A stretch of 64,000 nt of DNA. Origin: Mucilaginibacter geliditolerans. GTDB taxonomy: Bacteria; Bacteroidota; Bacteroidia; Sphingobacteriales; Sphingobacteriaceae. Positions 1 to 9,745 of this stretch are shown piece by piece (the stretch's first letter is position 1; the number at the start of each line of letters is the position of its first letter). A program made the position numbers and the translations under genes. The DNA lies in contig NZ_JACHBY010000001.1 in the NCBI RefSeq assembly GCF_014200495.1, positions 682,001 through 746,000 on the forward strand, given 5' to 3'. The notes below the pieces were generated by a model. It was not told the origin of the DNA, made no database searches, and worked only from the letters and a program-made list of their open reading frames with translations.

Positions 1-275
1 TAGCCGAACTATTGTTCAAGGATAAATCCAGTATGACCTACCTAATCGACAATATGGTTAAAGCAGGTTTTGTTAGTCGTAAGGAAGATGAAGCCGATCG
101 CCGTAATAAACTGATTATCCTGTCAGACAAGGCGCATGAACTGCTCAAGCAGCTGGAACCCTTGGCTAGCCATTGTTATGCGGTATTAGCAGCAGAGGTC
201 AGCGGCCAGGACATCAAGGCCAGCCTTGATACGATAGCCAAAATGAATGGCTCACTGGACGCTTTCATTATTTGA
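1..275 (+). CDS. MarR-family transcriptional regulator, C-terminal part (5' end outside the window)
   Basis: The reading frame is open from the first bases of the window, so the gene starts upstream and only about 90 codons are visible. They show the end of the recognition helix and the wing of a MarR winged helix: DKSSMTYLIDNMVKAGFVSR followed by the wing motif EADRRNK and then LSDKAHELL. The DRR wing and the 'LSDKAHELL' dimer helix are typical of the family. It presumably binds DNA as a dimer and represses a nearby gene, but its target lies outside the window or is unknown. The genes to its right are not obviously linked to it, because 750 bp of decayed DNA follow. Confidence 0.85.
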   Translation, partial: AELLFKDKSSMTYLIDNMVKAGFVSRKEDEADRRNKLIILSDKAHELLKQLEPLASHCYAVLAAEVSGQDIKASLDTIAKMNGSLDAFII

Positions 276-299
276 GGCTTTACTTATTAGCCGATAATG

Positions 300-557
300 A
301 CCCACGCTTTTATTTCAAGCTTCCTTCTTCGGTGGCAGATTGATCTGGACAGTTTGCGGGCTCTCTTTCGATCCTGCAATGATTTTAAAGATGACACCAT
401 TTAAAGTAATTGTCCAAGCAGGAGTTAGCAAAGCGCTTTCACTGGCAAAAAGGTCGGACAAGCTGAGATATTTGACTTCATACTGCCGCAGCCAGGGGAG
501 GTCAAGGGCATTAATGTTTTAGCTGCGGCCTGGAAGGCGGCGCTGCCGAATTTTTAA
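300..557 (+). pseudogene. Possible decayed coding remnant, unknown function
   Basis: One frame here reads like protein over about 85 codons but has two in-frame stops (near 402-404 and 429-431). It contains stretches such as DLDSLRALFRSCNDFKDD and GQAEIFDFILPQPGEVKG and ends in AAAWKAALPNF. I do not recognise the family. The stops, the missing start and its position beside an IS-end-like repeat suggest a gene that was cut and has decayed. In moderately AT-rich DNA such a stretch can also arise by chance, so the call is weak. Confidence 0.25.
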
Positions 558-676
558 AGGCCATTCAGGCCATTTGTTTTTTTTGGGGCATTCCCCCAAT
601 CCTATCGGGATCATAGAAAGGTCACCAAACCATCTCAAAGTAACTAAAGGCACTTTTTCATAACTCAAGATCAATG

Positions 677-847
677 TGGATATTCCAGGAGGCTTGATCA
701 TATGATTCCGTGCTCCAAGTTCGTATTTTTGTGTGAGAGGTATCACTAAATTGATTCTTCGTGTAAGCGTATTAGCATGATTAAAGTGTTTCGAAACGAT
801 ATTTTTGATATTCCGGAACGAGGTGGTCAATGACTCCAGAATATCCA
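677..847. repeat. IS-end-like repeat, copy A (possible 171-bp MITE or solo end)
   Basis: Positions 781-847 align without gaps to the reverse complement of 41925-41990, with roughly 85% identity over the core. Both share the TTCCGG-ACGAGGTGG-CAATGA-TCC block and its flanking TTTCG-GAT-ATTTTT. The outer edge ends in ATATCCA. A reversed match to that edge, TGGATATTCCAGGAG, starts at 677 and may be the opposite terminal repeat. The multiple short TTCCGG-type repeats resemble what I remember of IS21-family ends in Sphingobacteriaceae; that family link is an inference. No transposase is present. Confidence 0.5.
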
Positions 848-1022
848 TGACAAAAATTGGTTTGATTTAATAGACACACGAAAATCGCACTGTGTTACAC
901 GATCCCGAAACTCACCAGACAAAAAGAGCATTTATACAGAAGGGAATAATAACATTTCACCCTTAACCGTTTTTTTTATACCTTCGCCGCCCTTCAAATT
1001 TTATAGTTTGAACCTTCCCAGC

Positions 1023-2291
1023 ATGAAGAAGTTTTTATACGGCATTGATTTTGGAACAACCAACTCGGTACTGGCTATCTACGATGAAGAAGCAGGAGCG
1101 CTGCAGGGCACCGTGATGATCCCCTCACTCATTTATTTCTACCAGCAACCAGGCCCGGGAAGTACACCAAACTATGTCGCGGGCGAAGCTGCCATTACGG
1201 CCTACCTGGCGGATGGCATGAGGGGACGTTTTATCAAATCTGTCAAACAGATATTGTCAAAAAGCAGCTTCACCGAGACCCGTATCCAAAATAAGCGGTA
1301 TAACGCTGCTGACCTGGTGGCTATTATTTTAAAGGAATTGAAGGCTCGTGCCGATCAGGTCACCGGGCAGGATTGCCGCAAAGCAGTGATTGGCAGACCG
1401 GTTTTTTTTGACGACGATGATGTGCAGAAAGACACCCTGGCACAAACCCGTTTAAGCAAAGCGGTGGCACTAGCGGGTTTTGATGAGGTCCGTTTCCAGT
1501 TTGAGCCGATCGGGGCCGCGTTTGTCTATGAGCAAACCCTGACCAAAAAGGAAAATGTGCTGGTAGCCGACCTTGGCGGTGGCACGACCGATTTTACGTA
1601 TTTGGTGCTTGACCCCGAAAAAGTGGGTAGCCAGGACCGCAAGAACGATATGATAGCCAGCGGCGGTATTTATATTGGCGGAGACAGCTTTGACTCTGCC
1701 TTTATGTGGGAAAAAGGCACACCCTATTTCGGCAAATACACCCAATATGAAGCAACACCTGGCAAAATATTAACGGTACCAAAGTCCCTTTTTGTTAATA
1801 TCTGTTCCTGGGAGCAAATGAATTTCTTTAACGGGCCGCGTATCAAAAAAGACATAGATGATTACTATTATTTTTCCGGCCGGGACCCGCAGTTTAAAAA
1901 CCTGGTCACTCTTATCGAAAACAATTTAGGCTATTCGGTATTCCAAGCGATCGAGCAAACAAAAATCACGCTGTCCACTAAAGATACGACCCTATTCAGC
2001 TATGACCAGATGGACATCATCATTGATGAGGAAATAACCTTGCCGGCCTATGAGCAGCTCATCGCGAAGGACGTATCGCGGATCGCGGACTACCTGGATG
2101 AATTTATGCGGCAAAACGGCATCGGACCAGGAAACATCGACAGCCTTTTTTTAACAGGCGGCACGTCCATGGTGGGCAGCATTCAAAAATTATTTCAAAA
2201 CAGGTTCCCGCATGTTAACCTTAATTCCGGGGACAATTTTCAAAGCGTTGCCAAAGGCCTGGCTTACAGCGGCTACCTTTTCCAGGATTGA
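1023..2291 (+). CDS. Hsp70-like ATPase without substrate-binding domain (YegD-like)
   Basis: This is a 422-residue actin-fold ATPase of the Hsp70 superfamily. The N-terminal phosphate-1 loop reads GIDFGTTNSV (about residues 7-16), the phosphate-2 motif is ADLGGGTTDF (182-191), and the adenosine motif is LFLTGGTSMVG (375-385). The protein stops where DnaK would begin its linker and peptide-binding domain, so it matches the short YegD-type branch, whose function is poorly known. I chose the ATG at 1023 rather than a TTG at 1008 because the conserved beta strand starts two residues later. No grpE or dnaJ lies nearby. The downstream deacetylase is 115 bp away, so the gene is probably expressed alone. 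Confidence 0.88.
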   Translation: MKKFLYGIDFGTTNSVLAIYDEEAGALQGTVMIPSLIYFYQQPGPGSTPNYVAGEAAITAYLADGMRGRFIKSVKQILSKSSFTETRIQNKRYNAADLVAIILKELKARADQVTGQDCRKAVIGRPVFFDDDDVQKDTLAQTRLSKAVALAGFDEVRFQFEPIGAAFVYEQTLTKKENVLVADLGGGTTDFTYLVLDPEKVGSQDRKNDMIASGGIYIGGDSFDSAFMWEKGTPYFGKYTQYEATPGKILTVPKSLFVNICSWEQMNFFNGPRIKKDIDDYYYFSGRDPQFKNLVTLIENNLGYSVFQAIEQTKITLSTKDTTLFSYDQMDIIIDEEITLPAYEQLIAKDVSRIADYLDEFMRQNGIGPGNIDSLFLTGGTSMVGSIQKLFQNRFPHVNLNSGDNFQSVAKGLAYSGYLFQD

Positions 2292-2406
2292 AAAGAAGCG
2301 GCTCCGGCAACTATTAATGGCCGATCGGGAACAAAACCACAGAGAACACGCAGGAAACTTAATTTATCAGTGTAGGAAAGCAGTTAATTTATACTTTTGG
2401 TAAAAT

Positions 2407-3189
2407 ATGACCGTGCTCAAACCAACCATATGCCTCTTATTTCTTTTTCTATTTGACCTCGTTTCAACGGCGCAAACCATCAGTAACGCCACTATACCAG
2501 GCCGTAAACAGATACCCATACTATGCTACCACCAGATCCGCGACTGGAAGGCCAAAGACAAGTCGGCAGATAAGGATTATATTATTCCGCCCGCCACTTT
2601 CAGGGCCCAAATGAAAATGCTGGCCGACAGCGGTTACCATACCATTTTGCCCAATGAGTTATATGACTATTTGCAAATAGGCCGGTCCTTACCGCCCAAC
2701 CCCATCATGCTCACCTTTGACGATACCAATGAGGACCAGTTTACCGTGGCCCGTCCCGAACTGGCGAAATACAATTTTAAGGCGGTTTACTTTATCATAA
2801 CCGGTCATATAGGTACACATAAATGGTATATGGATAGTCAGCAAATCAGGCAACTATCAGATGAAGGGAACGCGATCGGCTGCCATACCCTCAGCCACCT
2901 CAATTTCAAATTCTTAAAAGGAAAAGCCTGGGAAACGGAAATAGGCCAGCCCAAAAAACAACTGGAAGAAATTACAGGAAAGCCCGTAGACTATTTCGCC
3001 TTCCCTTTTGGATACTGGCACCAGGCCGGCCTGCCGGGACTACATCAGCAGGGGTTCAAAGCCGCTTTCCAACTGGAAGAACCTCGCGATCCCAAAGATC
3101 CCCTCATGACTATCAGGCGCGTGATCGCCCGCGGTTACTGGTCCCCACAGACACTCGATTATCAGATCAAACATGATTTTGGCCACTAA
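2407..3189 (+). CDS. Secreted polysaccharide deacetylase (NodB fold, CE4)
   Basis: The protein has 260 residues. A hydrophobic signal peptide ending near TAQ (about residue 22) implies export. The NodB domain follows with its metal-site motifs: LTFDD (catalytic Asp105 and metal Asp106), HTLSH (metal His160 and His164) and FAFPFGYW (about 197-204). The N-terminal PILCYHQI is typical of the PgaB/IcaB-like subgroup, which removes acetyl groups from N-acetylated cell-surface glycans. The exact substrate cannot be told from the sequence. A strong hairpin follows the stop. The gene has no visible operon partner, though the exopolysaccharide locus 10 kb away could supply a substrate. Confidence 0.88.
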   Translation: MTVLKPTICLLFLFLFDLVSTAQTISNATIPGRKQIPILCYHQIRDWKAKDKSADKDYIIPPATFRAQMKMLADSGYHTILPNELYDYLQIGRSLPPNPIMLTFDDTNEDQFTVARPELAKYNFKAVYFIITGHIGTHKWYMDSQQIRQLSDEGNAIGCHTLSHLNFKFLKGKAWETEIGQPKKQLEEITGKPVDYFAFPFGYWHQAGLPGLHQQGFKAAFQLEEPRDPKDPLMTIRRVIARGYWSPQTLDYQIKHDFGH

Positions 3190-3227
3190 GCATGCACACG
3201 ACATAATGAAAAAATCAGTGCCATAAG

Positions 3228-3254
3228 AAAGGCTCCTGATGGGCAGGAGCCTTT
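3228..3254 (+). terminator. Stem-loop terminator after the deacetylase gene
   Basis: A perfect 11-bp stem (AAAGGCTCCTG with CAGGAGCCTTT) closes a 5-base loop, 38 bp after the deacetylase stop. The A-tract on one side and T-tract on the other would let it act in either direction. Confidence 0.7.
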
Positions 3255-3421
3255 ACTAACCAATTATAAACCTAAATTATGAGAAGACTTGTTTTAAATA
3301 CTTAGTGTAAAAGTAACACTAAGATAGAGTAGTTCCAAAAACTTTTCATTCTTTTACTTAAAAATGACGCTGGCTTATCTGCTAAAAAGGAAACATCCGT
3401 CCCATATTGATAAATTGCACC

Positions 3422-3931
3422 ATGACAACAGCCGATGCGATCAACCTGATCAGAAAAGGGGTCAATACAGCGCGCCCTCAAAACTGGGCCGACCTTGGCT
3501 GCGGCCCCGGGACATTTACCGAAGCGCTAAGTACGCTGCTGCCCGCACACAGCCAAGTTACTCCTGTCGATAAACAAATCCAAAAGCTGCCAAATTTCAT
3601 CAAAGCTGACTTCGAAAAAGACGAACTGGACCTATCCGGCCTCGACGGCATCCTGATGGCCAACTCCCTCAACTATGTCCGTGACAAACAAACACTCGTC
3701 AAAAAACTTGAACATTATTTCGCGGTCGGTCCAAATTTTCTGATCATCGAATACGACACCAGCCGCTCCAACCACTGGGTACCCTATCCCATCCTCGACC
3801 AGCTAAACGCACTATTCAACAACCTGGGCCATAACGCCATAACAAAACTCGCAGAGCGCCCCTCCATCTATAACCGCGCCAATATTTATGCCGCGATCAT
3901 CCAAAAAATTCAAACAAAAAAGAATTCTTAG
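3422..3931 (+). CDS. Small class I SAM-dependent methyltransferase
   Basis: The product is 169 residues and starts close to the SAM-binding motif I, WADLGCGPGTF (residues 22-32). The motif II region reads VTPVDKQ, and the motif III to post-I region reads LDGILMANSLNYVRD. This is a minimal Rossmann methyltransferase with no extra substrate domain, so its substrate is unknown. I chose the ATG at 3422 over an in-frame TTG at 3407. It converges on the lipoprotein gene at 4043, with a candidate shared terminator between them. Confidence 0.75.
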   Translation: MTTADAINLIRKGVNTARPQNWADLGCGPGTFTEALSTLLPAHSQVTPVDKQIQKLPNFIKADFEKDELDLSGLDGILMANSLNYVRDKQTLVKKLEHYFAVGPNFLIIEYDTSRSNHWVPYPILDQLNALFNNLGHNAITKLAERPSIYNRANIYAAIIQKIQTKKNS

Positions 3932-3982
3932 TTGTCTACCACCAGCAGTTATATCACTATATAAGTTTGCTAAAAATCGGAG

Positions 3983-4025
3983 GTGATAAAAAAGGATATG
4001 GATAATATAAATCCATCTTTTTCAC
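3983..4025. terminator. Candidate bidirectional terminator between convergent genes
   Basis: An imperfect hairpin has a core of ATGGAT/ATCCAT around a short AT loop, flanked by an A-run and a T-run and an outer GTGA/TCAC pairing. It lies between two convergent stop codons, where a shared terminator would be expected. Confidence 0.4.
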
Positions 4026-4042
4026 CATCTTTCTAGTCCTGT

Positions 4043-4741
4043 TTAATTAGTATCAAACTCAATTACTTCTGTTGCAGATGTATTGTTATTATTATCATGT
4101 GTTACCACCTTCCAATAATACTTGCTTTGCGTCTTTACCGGAATATTACTGATACTCATGGAGGTGTTACCGCTTTTATATAATGGCGGTGTCGTTGTTG
4201 TACCGAAATAAATATCATAACCAACAATATCATTATCTACACTAGTGCCCTGCCAGCTAAGTGTGATCGTGCCAGATGGAGGAACGGTTACATATTGTCC
4301 ATTTCCTGGGTTTAGCCCGTCTGCTGGAAAAGGAGCGTAGGAAGTTACACCGGCACCGGAATTGTAGAATTTCCATACAACACTCTGAGCAATTGTACTG
4401 GTTTTGGCTGACCTGGAAATCACACACCAGGAATAAGGGGTATTGGTATTTAAAGTGATGTTAATTTGCGTTTGGGTCGCAGGACTGGCCACGGTATCGC
4501 CTGTTAGCAGATCTTTGGTGACCACCACATAACTATCGGTATAGTTACCAGCATTCCATTTAAATTGCACCGAGCTTTGCTTCGGTGAAATTATGCTACC
4601 GGATATACAAATTGAGTTTTGATCCGGAAATACCAGGCTGGCAGCCCCGGGAGGAGAAGCAGGGCCGGGGTTTGAAGATTTATTTTTGCCACAACCCGCA
4701 AGTAGTAATAATATGGCTATAGTTGTTATTAGAGGTTTCAT
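4043..4741 (-). CDS. Lipoprotein with fibronectin-III-like repeats
   Basis: The product is 232 residues with a lipoprotein signal, MKPLITTIAILLLLAGCGK, and the lipidated Cys at residue 17. The mature part has a Ser/Pro/Gly-rich spacer and two repeats of beta-sandwich type. Each ends in a motif such as YSWCVISRS or YYWKVVTHDNN, common in FnIII-like domains of Bacteroidota surface proteins. Its ATG overlaps the stop of the upstream 1,656-residue gene by one base (TAATG), so the two are translationally coupled and probably act together at the cell surface. No enzymatic motif is visible; a binding or anchoring role is an inference. Confidence 0.8.
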   Translation of the reverse strand: MKPLITTIAILLLLAGCGKNKSSNPGPASPPGAASLVFPDQNSICISGSIISPKQSSVQFKWNAGNYTDSYVVVTKDLLTGDTVASPATQTQINITLNTNTPYSWCVISRSAKTSTIAQSVVWKFYNSGAGVTSYAPFPADGLNPGNGQYVTVPPSGTITLSWQGTSVDNDIVGYDIYFGTTTTPPLYKSGNTSMSISNIPVKTQSKYYWKVVTHDNNNNTSATEVIEFDTN

Positions 4742-7700
4742 TATTTTTCAATTTTAAATAAGGTGGACGATGTGCCTAATGCCAGTTTTAAAACATAGGC
4801 CCCTGTTGGAATATTATTAACATCTAGGTTAAGCATTCCTGCCTGATTAACTAAAGTTTGATTGTATACCACTTTACCAAAAATGTCCATTATTTGAACA
4901 TTGGCTGTGTTGACATTGCTACCACCCAGATCAATCGTTAACTTATCGGTAAATGGGACCGGATATACGGTTATAATCTTTAGATCTACCGTTTTTTCGA
5001 CAACGCCCTGGCATAACTTATCGGTATATATTTTTAGTTTATTTGCCCCGTCATTTAATTTCAAGCTCAGTTGGGTATCATTGGTTTGGTATACCTTATC
5101 ATTTAAATTAATATAATACACATCGCCACCAGATAGATTTAAGCTTAATATACCGGTACTTTGATTGACCACGGAGTATACCGATAGGTCTTTCGGCTCG
5201 GTAACTGTAAGCGTATAGCAACGCTGAAACGTGCCATTACCTGCAATTCCAATACAAACATTATATGCGCCTGTCACTAGATTTTTAACATTCAAGCTAT
5301 CGGTAAATGTGTAGTTTTTGCTGGTGTTATCAGGACTGGTAACTACGGCGGTATAATTAAGTGGTTGTTGTGCCTTTATACTTATCGATCCATTATTGCT
5401 TCCCTTGCAAGTTGAACTCGTCACCGAAACTGTAAAATTGCTGTCAGGTAATGTAAAAGGGGCGTTTTGAATAATTACATTAAGCGATGACACTTTTTGC
5501 AGATTTAGCTTTTGGTTTGTTGCTACTACCGTAACTATGCCTAAACCAGCGTTGCCCCAGTTTACAGTTGTTTTATCAACTGTAGGGTTGATGCCGACAC
5601 TGCCTGTAGCCGACCAATTATAACTATCATTATTATTCAGTGTTGAATACGCCACATTATTTGCATGGTTCAAAACAGTATCGGGGCCGGTAACCAACGG
5701 GGCAGGCATATCTTCAACATCTATATTGATTATTCTGGGTTCACCGCTTGCGCACTCATTATAAGGTGTAGCTTGTAAAGTATAGGTACCTCCCGTTTTC
5801 CACGCCACCATAATTGAATTGTTATTATACTCCACTTCGGCGGGGCCGGAAACTACCCATTTGTAGTAGGTGTTAGGGACACTCGGAACCGTATAAGTTT
5901 GTTTATTGAAAACAACAACAGCTGTATCACCAATAATGTAGCCGGCATTGGCAGGTGGCGGGCTTGTACTATTTAGTTTAATGATAGATCCTGCATCCCC
6001 TGCTAAAAACAAATGACCGTCGTTGAGTTGAAGGGTGGTAATCTCGGTCCATGTTTGGTTGATCAAATTCCATGTCAATCCCGCATCTGTTGTTTCATAA
6101 ACCTGGTTTACACCACCCGCCGGATTTTTATTTAAAGCATATCCATGCTGCTTATCTAAAAACTGAAATGAGTAGAGGTAAAACAACATAGAAGAATATA
6201 CCGGGTTCCAGGTTTGCCCGCCGTCAGTGCTACGTATTAAAAGGCCATTGGCACCGCCAGCCAATACCGTCTGGCCATCAGTGGTATAGACAGTCATTAA
6301 GTAGTCGCTGTTGCTCGTATTAATAGGTGTCCATGTATTTCCTCCATCAATAGTTTTATAAAGCATACTCAAGTTTCCTACTGCATAACCCGTTTGTTGA
6401 TCTGAAAAGCTAATAGATGATACGCCAAATGAACTTGGTACGTTTAAAACATCTTTCCAGGTATTACCACCATCCATTGTGCGGTAAAGGTTTTGCCCAT
6501 TAGCATAAAAACCTAGTTTTGTGTTATAAAAATAAAGGCATTGTACAGTTGACGTGCTGTCTGAATGTATCCTGATCCAGGTGTTACCGGCATCTGTGGT
6601 TTTAAAAACATTATAATAGTTGGCATAAAAACCTGTATCCGCATTTAAAAAGCAACTTTTTGTTATAGGGTTATAATAATCATCCGCTATGTTCAAATCA
6701 TTCCAGGTAATGCCATTATCAATGGTCTTTAAGTTTCTGCCTCCAAAAACATAACCCGTACCATTTGCAAACAGGTTACCACTATTATATCTGTCGTTAC
6801 CATAATCAGAACGGCTGGTCCATGTGCCCGCGCCGTTTTTTAAAATAATGCAACTCCCCTGCTGTGAAGTTGTGCCCAGGCCTTCACCATGACCCACGAG
6901 GCAGAATTTATCACCGGTGGTATTGTAGGCCAATCCCATAAACGCCCCACCCCCGTTAACGCTTTCCTGCTGCCAGGACTGCCCGCCATCAATCGTTTTA
7001 TATAAGCCGGCCGAATTATAACCAGCTAATAAATAGCCTGTCTTGTCATTTAAAAAATAGATCCGTCCAGTATAGCCATCAGTTACAACCGTACTGACGC
7101 GTGCCCAGGTCGCACCGCCGTCTTTTGTTTGCAATATATCACCCGCGCTACTGGTAATATAGCCGGTTGTTTTATTAATAAATATAATATTGGCTAAATT
7201 AGTACTGGTACCAACTGCGGTTTGAGTGATCGCTTGCCATGTGGCGCCCCCGTCTTTTGTTGTAAGAATTGTTCCCGACGATCCGCACGCGAAACCGGTA
7301 TTTTCATCAAGAAACCAGCCTGAATTGATCGTGTTGTATTGATTGGTGTTTAGGGTTGCCCAGCTGCGGCCGCCATCGTTGGTTTTGTAAACGCCCCCGC
7401 CTCCAAATAAATACCCTACGGTATCCGAAGGAAAATAAAAACTGCTCAATCCCGGGTAACTTGTTACCGGCAGGCTGACCGGGAACCAACTGTCTCCGCC
7501 ATTTTCAGTTTTCAGCATTCTGCTGGCTCCAAAAATATAACCTATTTTACTGCTGGTGAATTTAACCTGGTTAAGATCATCAGCAACCCCGCTGTTTATA
7601 ATTTTCCAGGTTGTTCCGTTATCATCCGAATTCAATATTTCACCTGCAGTGCCAACGGCAACAATACGCGAGTTAACATAAACAGCGTCATTTAACGAAT

Positions 7701-9711
7701 ATGTTAAATTTTGGAAGGATTGGCTACAGGTGCCCGCTAAGTTGGCCTGAACATTTTTTATCAGCAATATAAAGTTTTTTTGCAGCGTAGCTGTTCCGTT
7801 TGTTGCTTTAACCCGTATTGTGTATGTGACCTGGTTGTTAAAATTAAAAAATGTAGCTAACTTTAACTGCCCGTTATTAATTACAAAACTGCTATTATCA
7901 TTATCCCCGCTTCCGGATATCAGTTGGTATTGATAGTTACCTGTCGCACCGCTTACATTAAATGAACCAATTGATGTGCCTACCGGGGCATTTTCCGCGA
8001 TAGTATCCTGACTTAATGTAAACCCGGGTATACTATCCTGAAATATGATCTGTTTATCAAGGCCATTAGCTGCCCCTATAACCTTATTGACAGCGATACC
8101 GGCAGCCGTTCCGGTTAAATTCGCTGTAAAATTATATTGGCCGCTATTGTCATTACTTTTAATATATAAGGCAGCAGTTGCCGGCCCTGCCTTTATCGGC
8201 GAATAAACCAGGTTAAAACTTGCCATGCTATCAGCCTGTAAGGTTTGCAAGGGATGCCCGTTTACATAAAACGAATCGCCGGAAATACCTATTTCACTAA
8301 AAACCAATGGCTTGTTGCCCGTATTGGTGACAGTAACCTTATTACTTATTATACTATCTATTTTTGAGATAAAAGCAGTAGTGCCGCCATTAGTTAAATT
8401 TTGATAGTAGTTGATGCTTACCTGCATCTGGCTTGCCGGTGCATTATTCCAGATATCATTGGTAAAAGAGCCCTTAACAGAAAAATACACTTTGCCGTTA
8501 ACATCATACAGGTTTACAGGATTCCCCGGCTGCTCCAGTTCCTTTTTGGCGTTTGCGCCATCAAAGCTCCATAAGTGTTGGTCGCTGCTATTAAAATAAA
8601 TCTTCTGGTTTGAAAGTACGGGTGTAGCGCCCGGACTTAAGCTGACATTTGCAGCCTGTACAGTACCGCCAGAAGTGCCGTCGCTCGTATACAGGCTATA
8701 ATTGCTAGTTGAAGCAAAATACAGCTTATTATTAAAGGCCACAAAATCCTGCATATAAGAGTAAGCCAAATGATCTTGCCATTTAAAGGAAGTAACTGAT
8801 TTGGTTCCTGCAGCGGTACCATCACTGGTCCACAAGGCATCCACTGCATTATCATTGGCATCAGTTGTGCGAATAGAGAAATAAATTTTTTGGCCAACAG
8901 CGGTGATATTATCTATATCATTGGTGCCATAGGTGACCGCGTTAAATGATTGCAGCAACACCGGCTTATCATTGCCGGGATCCATGGTATAGAGCCTTAT
9001 CTGATTGTGATTAAGCGTATAGGCGGTAATAAATACCAGTTGATTATTCACATTGTGTAATAGTTCAACCGTATAATAATCATCCACGCTAATCGATTTT
9101 GTGCCGGCTATTGTACCATCGGTTTTCATGAGCGTTGCGTTGCCGAGTACGAAATATAAAGCATTTCCTACAACGGTCATGTTATTTACGCCCAGATAAT
9201 TTACATCCGATATTTGTATAGTACCCGCAGCTGTACCATCTGTTTTCCACAGGCCATTATAATTTCCGTCAGGCGAAGCCGAAAAATACAGAGCGCCATT
9301 AAAAGAAATAAACTGGCTTGGCTGTGAGCCCGTATTGCCGGTATGTGCTGTATTAATGTCTTTAACCATTTTTGTACCCGCGGTGGTGCCATCTGATACC
9401 CATAGTTCCATCCCGTTAAGGCCGTCATCAGCTCCAAAATAAATTTTGTTATTAAAAGCGTATAAAGGGAGATAATCTGTTATTGAATAATTCATTTTAA
9501 TGGCTTTCACCAACATGGTACCGTTTTTTGTACCATCCGATTTCCATAGGCCTGCTATGCCGTTGGCATCAGTAGCCGCAAAAAAAAGGGTATTCCCCAC
9601 TTTGGTAAATGTGCCGGCCGATGCGAATCTTTTGATGAAATTTTGGGAATGGACAACATTAATGAACAGAAAGCACGAGGTGCATAATAGGACAAGCGCC
9701 TTTTTTAGCAT
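4741..9711 (-). CDS. Giant secreted multi-repeat protein with type IX secretion C-terminal domain
   Basis: The product has 1,656 residues. A signal peptide (MLKKALVLLCTSCFLF) is followed by six 'LWxSDGTxxGT' (ELWxxDGT) repeats in the first 400 residues, then an Ig-like HYDIN-type domain, a cadherin-like domain (DTIAENAPVGTSIGSF), and about twelve Asp-box/YCF48-type repeats of the form 'T-DGG-TW' that predict beta-propeller blades. A PKD-like domain comes next. The last 75 residues (VYPVPFTDKLTIDL ... GAYVLKLALG ... FKIEK) match a type A sorting domain of the type IX secretion system. I chose the ATG at 9711 instead of an in-frame ATG at 9774 because the signal peptide begins there and a -7/-33 promoter lies between the two. 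It heads an operon with the lipoprotein. The ligand is unknown; a surface adhesin or recognition role is an inference. Confidence 0.9.
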   Translation of the reverse strand: MLKKALVLLCTSCFLFINVVHSQNFIKRFASAGTFTKVGNTLFFAATDANGIAGLWKSDGTKNGTMLVKAIKMNYSITDYLPLYAFNNKIYFGADDGLNGMELWVSDGTTAGTKMVKDINTAHTGNTGSQPSQFISFNGALYFSASPDGNYNGLWKTDGTAAGTIQISDVNYLGVNNMTVVGNALYFVLGNATLMKTDGTIAGTKSISVDDYYTVELLHNVNNQLVFITAYTLNHNQIRLYTMDPGNDKPVLLQSFNAVTYGTNDIDNITAVGQKIYFSIRTTDANDNAVDALWTSDGTAAGTKSVTSFKWQDHLAYSYMQDFVAFNNKLYFASTSNYSLYTSDGTSGGTVQAANVSLSPGATPVLSNQKIYFNSSDQHLWSFDGANAKKELEQPGNPVNLYDVNGKVYFSVKGSFTNDIWNNAPASQMQVSINYYQNLTNGGTTAFISKIDSIISNKVTVTNTGNKPLVFSEIGISGDSFYVNGHPLQTLQADSMASFNLVYSPIKAGPATAALYIKSNDNSGQYNFTANLTGTAAGIAVNKVIGAANGLDKQIIFQDSIPGFTLSQDTIAENAPVGTSIGSFNVSGATGNYQYQLISGSGDNDNSSFVINNGQLKLATFFNFNNQVTYTIRVKATNGTATLQKNFILLIKNVQANLAGTCSQSFQNLTYSLNDAVYVNSRIVAVGTAGEILNSDDNGTTWKIINSGVADDLNQVKFTSSKIGYIFGASRMLKTENGGDSWFPVSLPVTSYPGLSSFYFPSDTVGYLFGGGGVYKTNDGGRSWATLNTNQYNTINSGWFLDENTGFACGSSGTILTTKDGGATWQAITQTAVGTSTNLANIIFINKTTGYITSSAGDILQTKDGGATWARVSTVVTDGYTGRIYFLNDKTGYLLAGYNSAGLYKTIDGGQSWQQESVNGGGAFMGLAYNTTGDKFCLVGHGEGLGTTSQQGSCIILKNGAGTWTSRSDYGNDRYNSGNLFANGTGYVFGGRNLKTIDNGITWNDLNIADDYYNPITKSCFLNADTGFYANYYNVFKTTDAGNTWIRIHSDSTSTVQCLYFYNTKLGFYANGQNLYRTMDGGNTWKDVLNVPSSFGVSSISFSDQQTGYAVGNLSMLYKTIDGGNTWTPINTSNSDYLMTVYTTDGQTVLAGGANGLLIRSTDGGQTWNPVYSSMLFYLYSFQFLDKQHGYALNKNPAGGVNQVYETTDAGLTWNLINQTWTEITTLQLNDGHLFLAGDAGSIIKLNSTSPPPANAGYIIGDTAVVVFNKQTYTVPSVPNTYYKWVVSGPAEVEYNNNSIMVAWKTGGTYTLQATPYNECASGEPRIINIDVEDMPAPLVTGPDTVLNHANNVAYSTLNNNDSYNWSATGSVGINPTVDKTTVNWGNAGLGIVTVVATNQKLNLQKVSSLNVIIQNAPFTLPDSNFTVSVTSSTCKGSNNGSISIKAQQPLNYTAVVTSPDNTSKNYTFTDSLNVKNLVTGAYNVCIGIAGNGTFQRCYTLTVTEPKDLSVYSVVNQSTGILSLNLSGGDVYYINLNDKVYQTNDTQLSLKLNDGANKLKIYTDKLCQGVVEKTVDLKIITVYPVPFTDKLTIDLGGSNVNTANVQIMDIFGKVVYNQTLVNQAGMLNLDVNNIPTGAYVLKLALGTSSTLFKIEK

Positions 9712-9745
9712 AAAATAATGATAAGGTATGTAAGAATTAAGTATC

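Noticed and set aside
519..848. 109-codon minus-strand frame starting MDILESLTTSFRNIKNIV
   Set aside because: It covers the IS-end-like repeat and the decayed region, and its translation shows no family features. It is best explained as a frame through the repeat.
2212..2403. 63-codon frame after the Hsp70-like gene
   Set aside because: It overlaps the end of the Hsp70-like gene in another frame and has no recognisable features.
7307..7489. Frames antiparallel or shifted within the giant secreted protein
   Set aside because: The repeat-rich main frame is clearly coding, so these are shadows.
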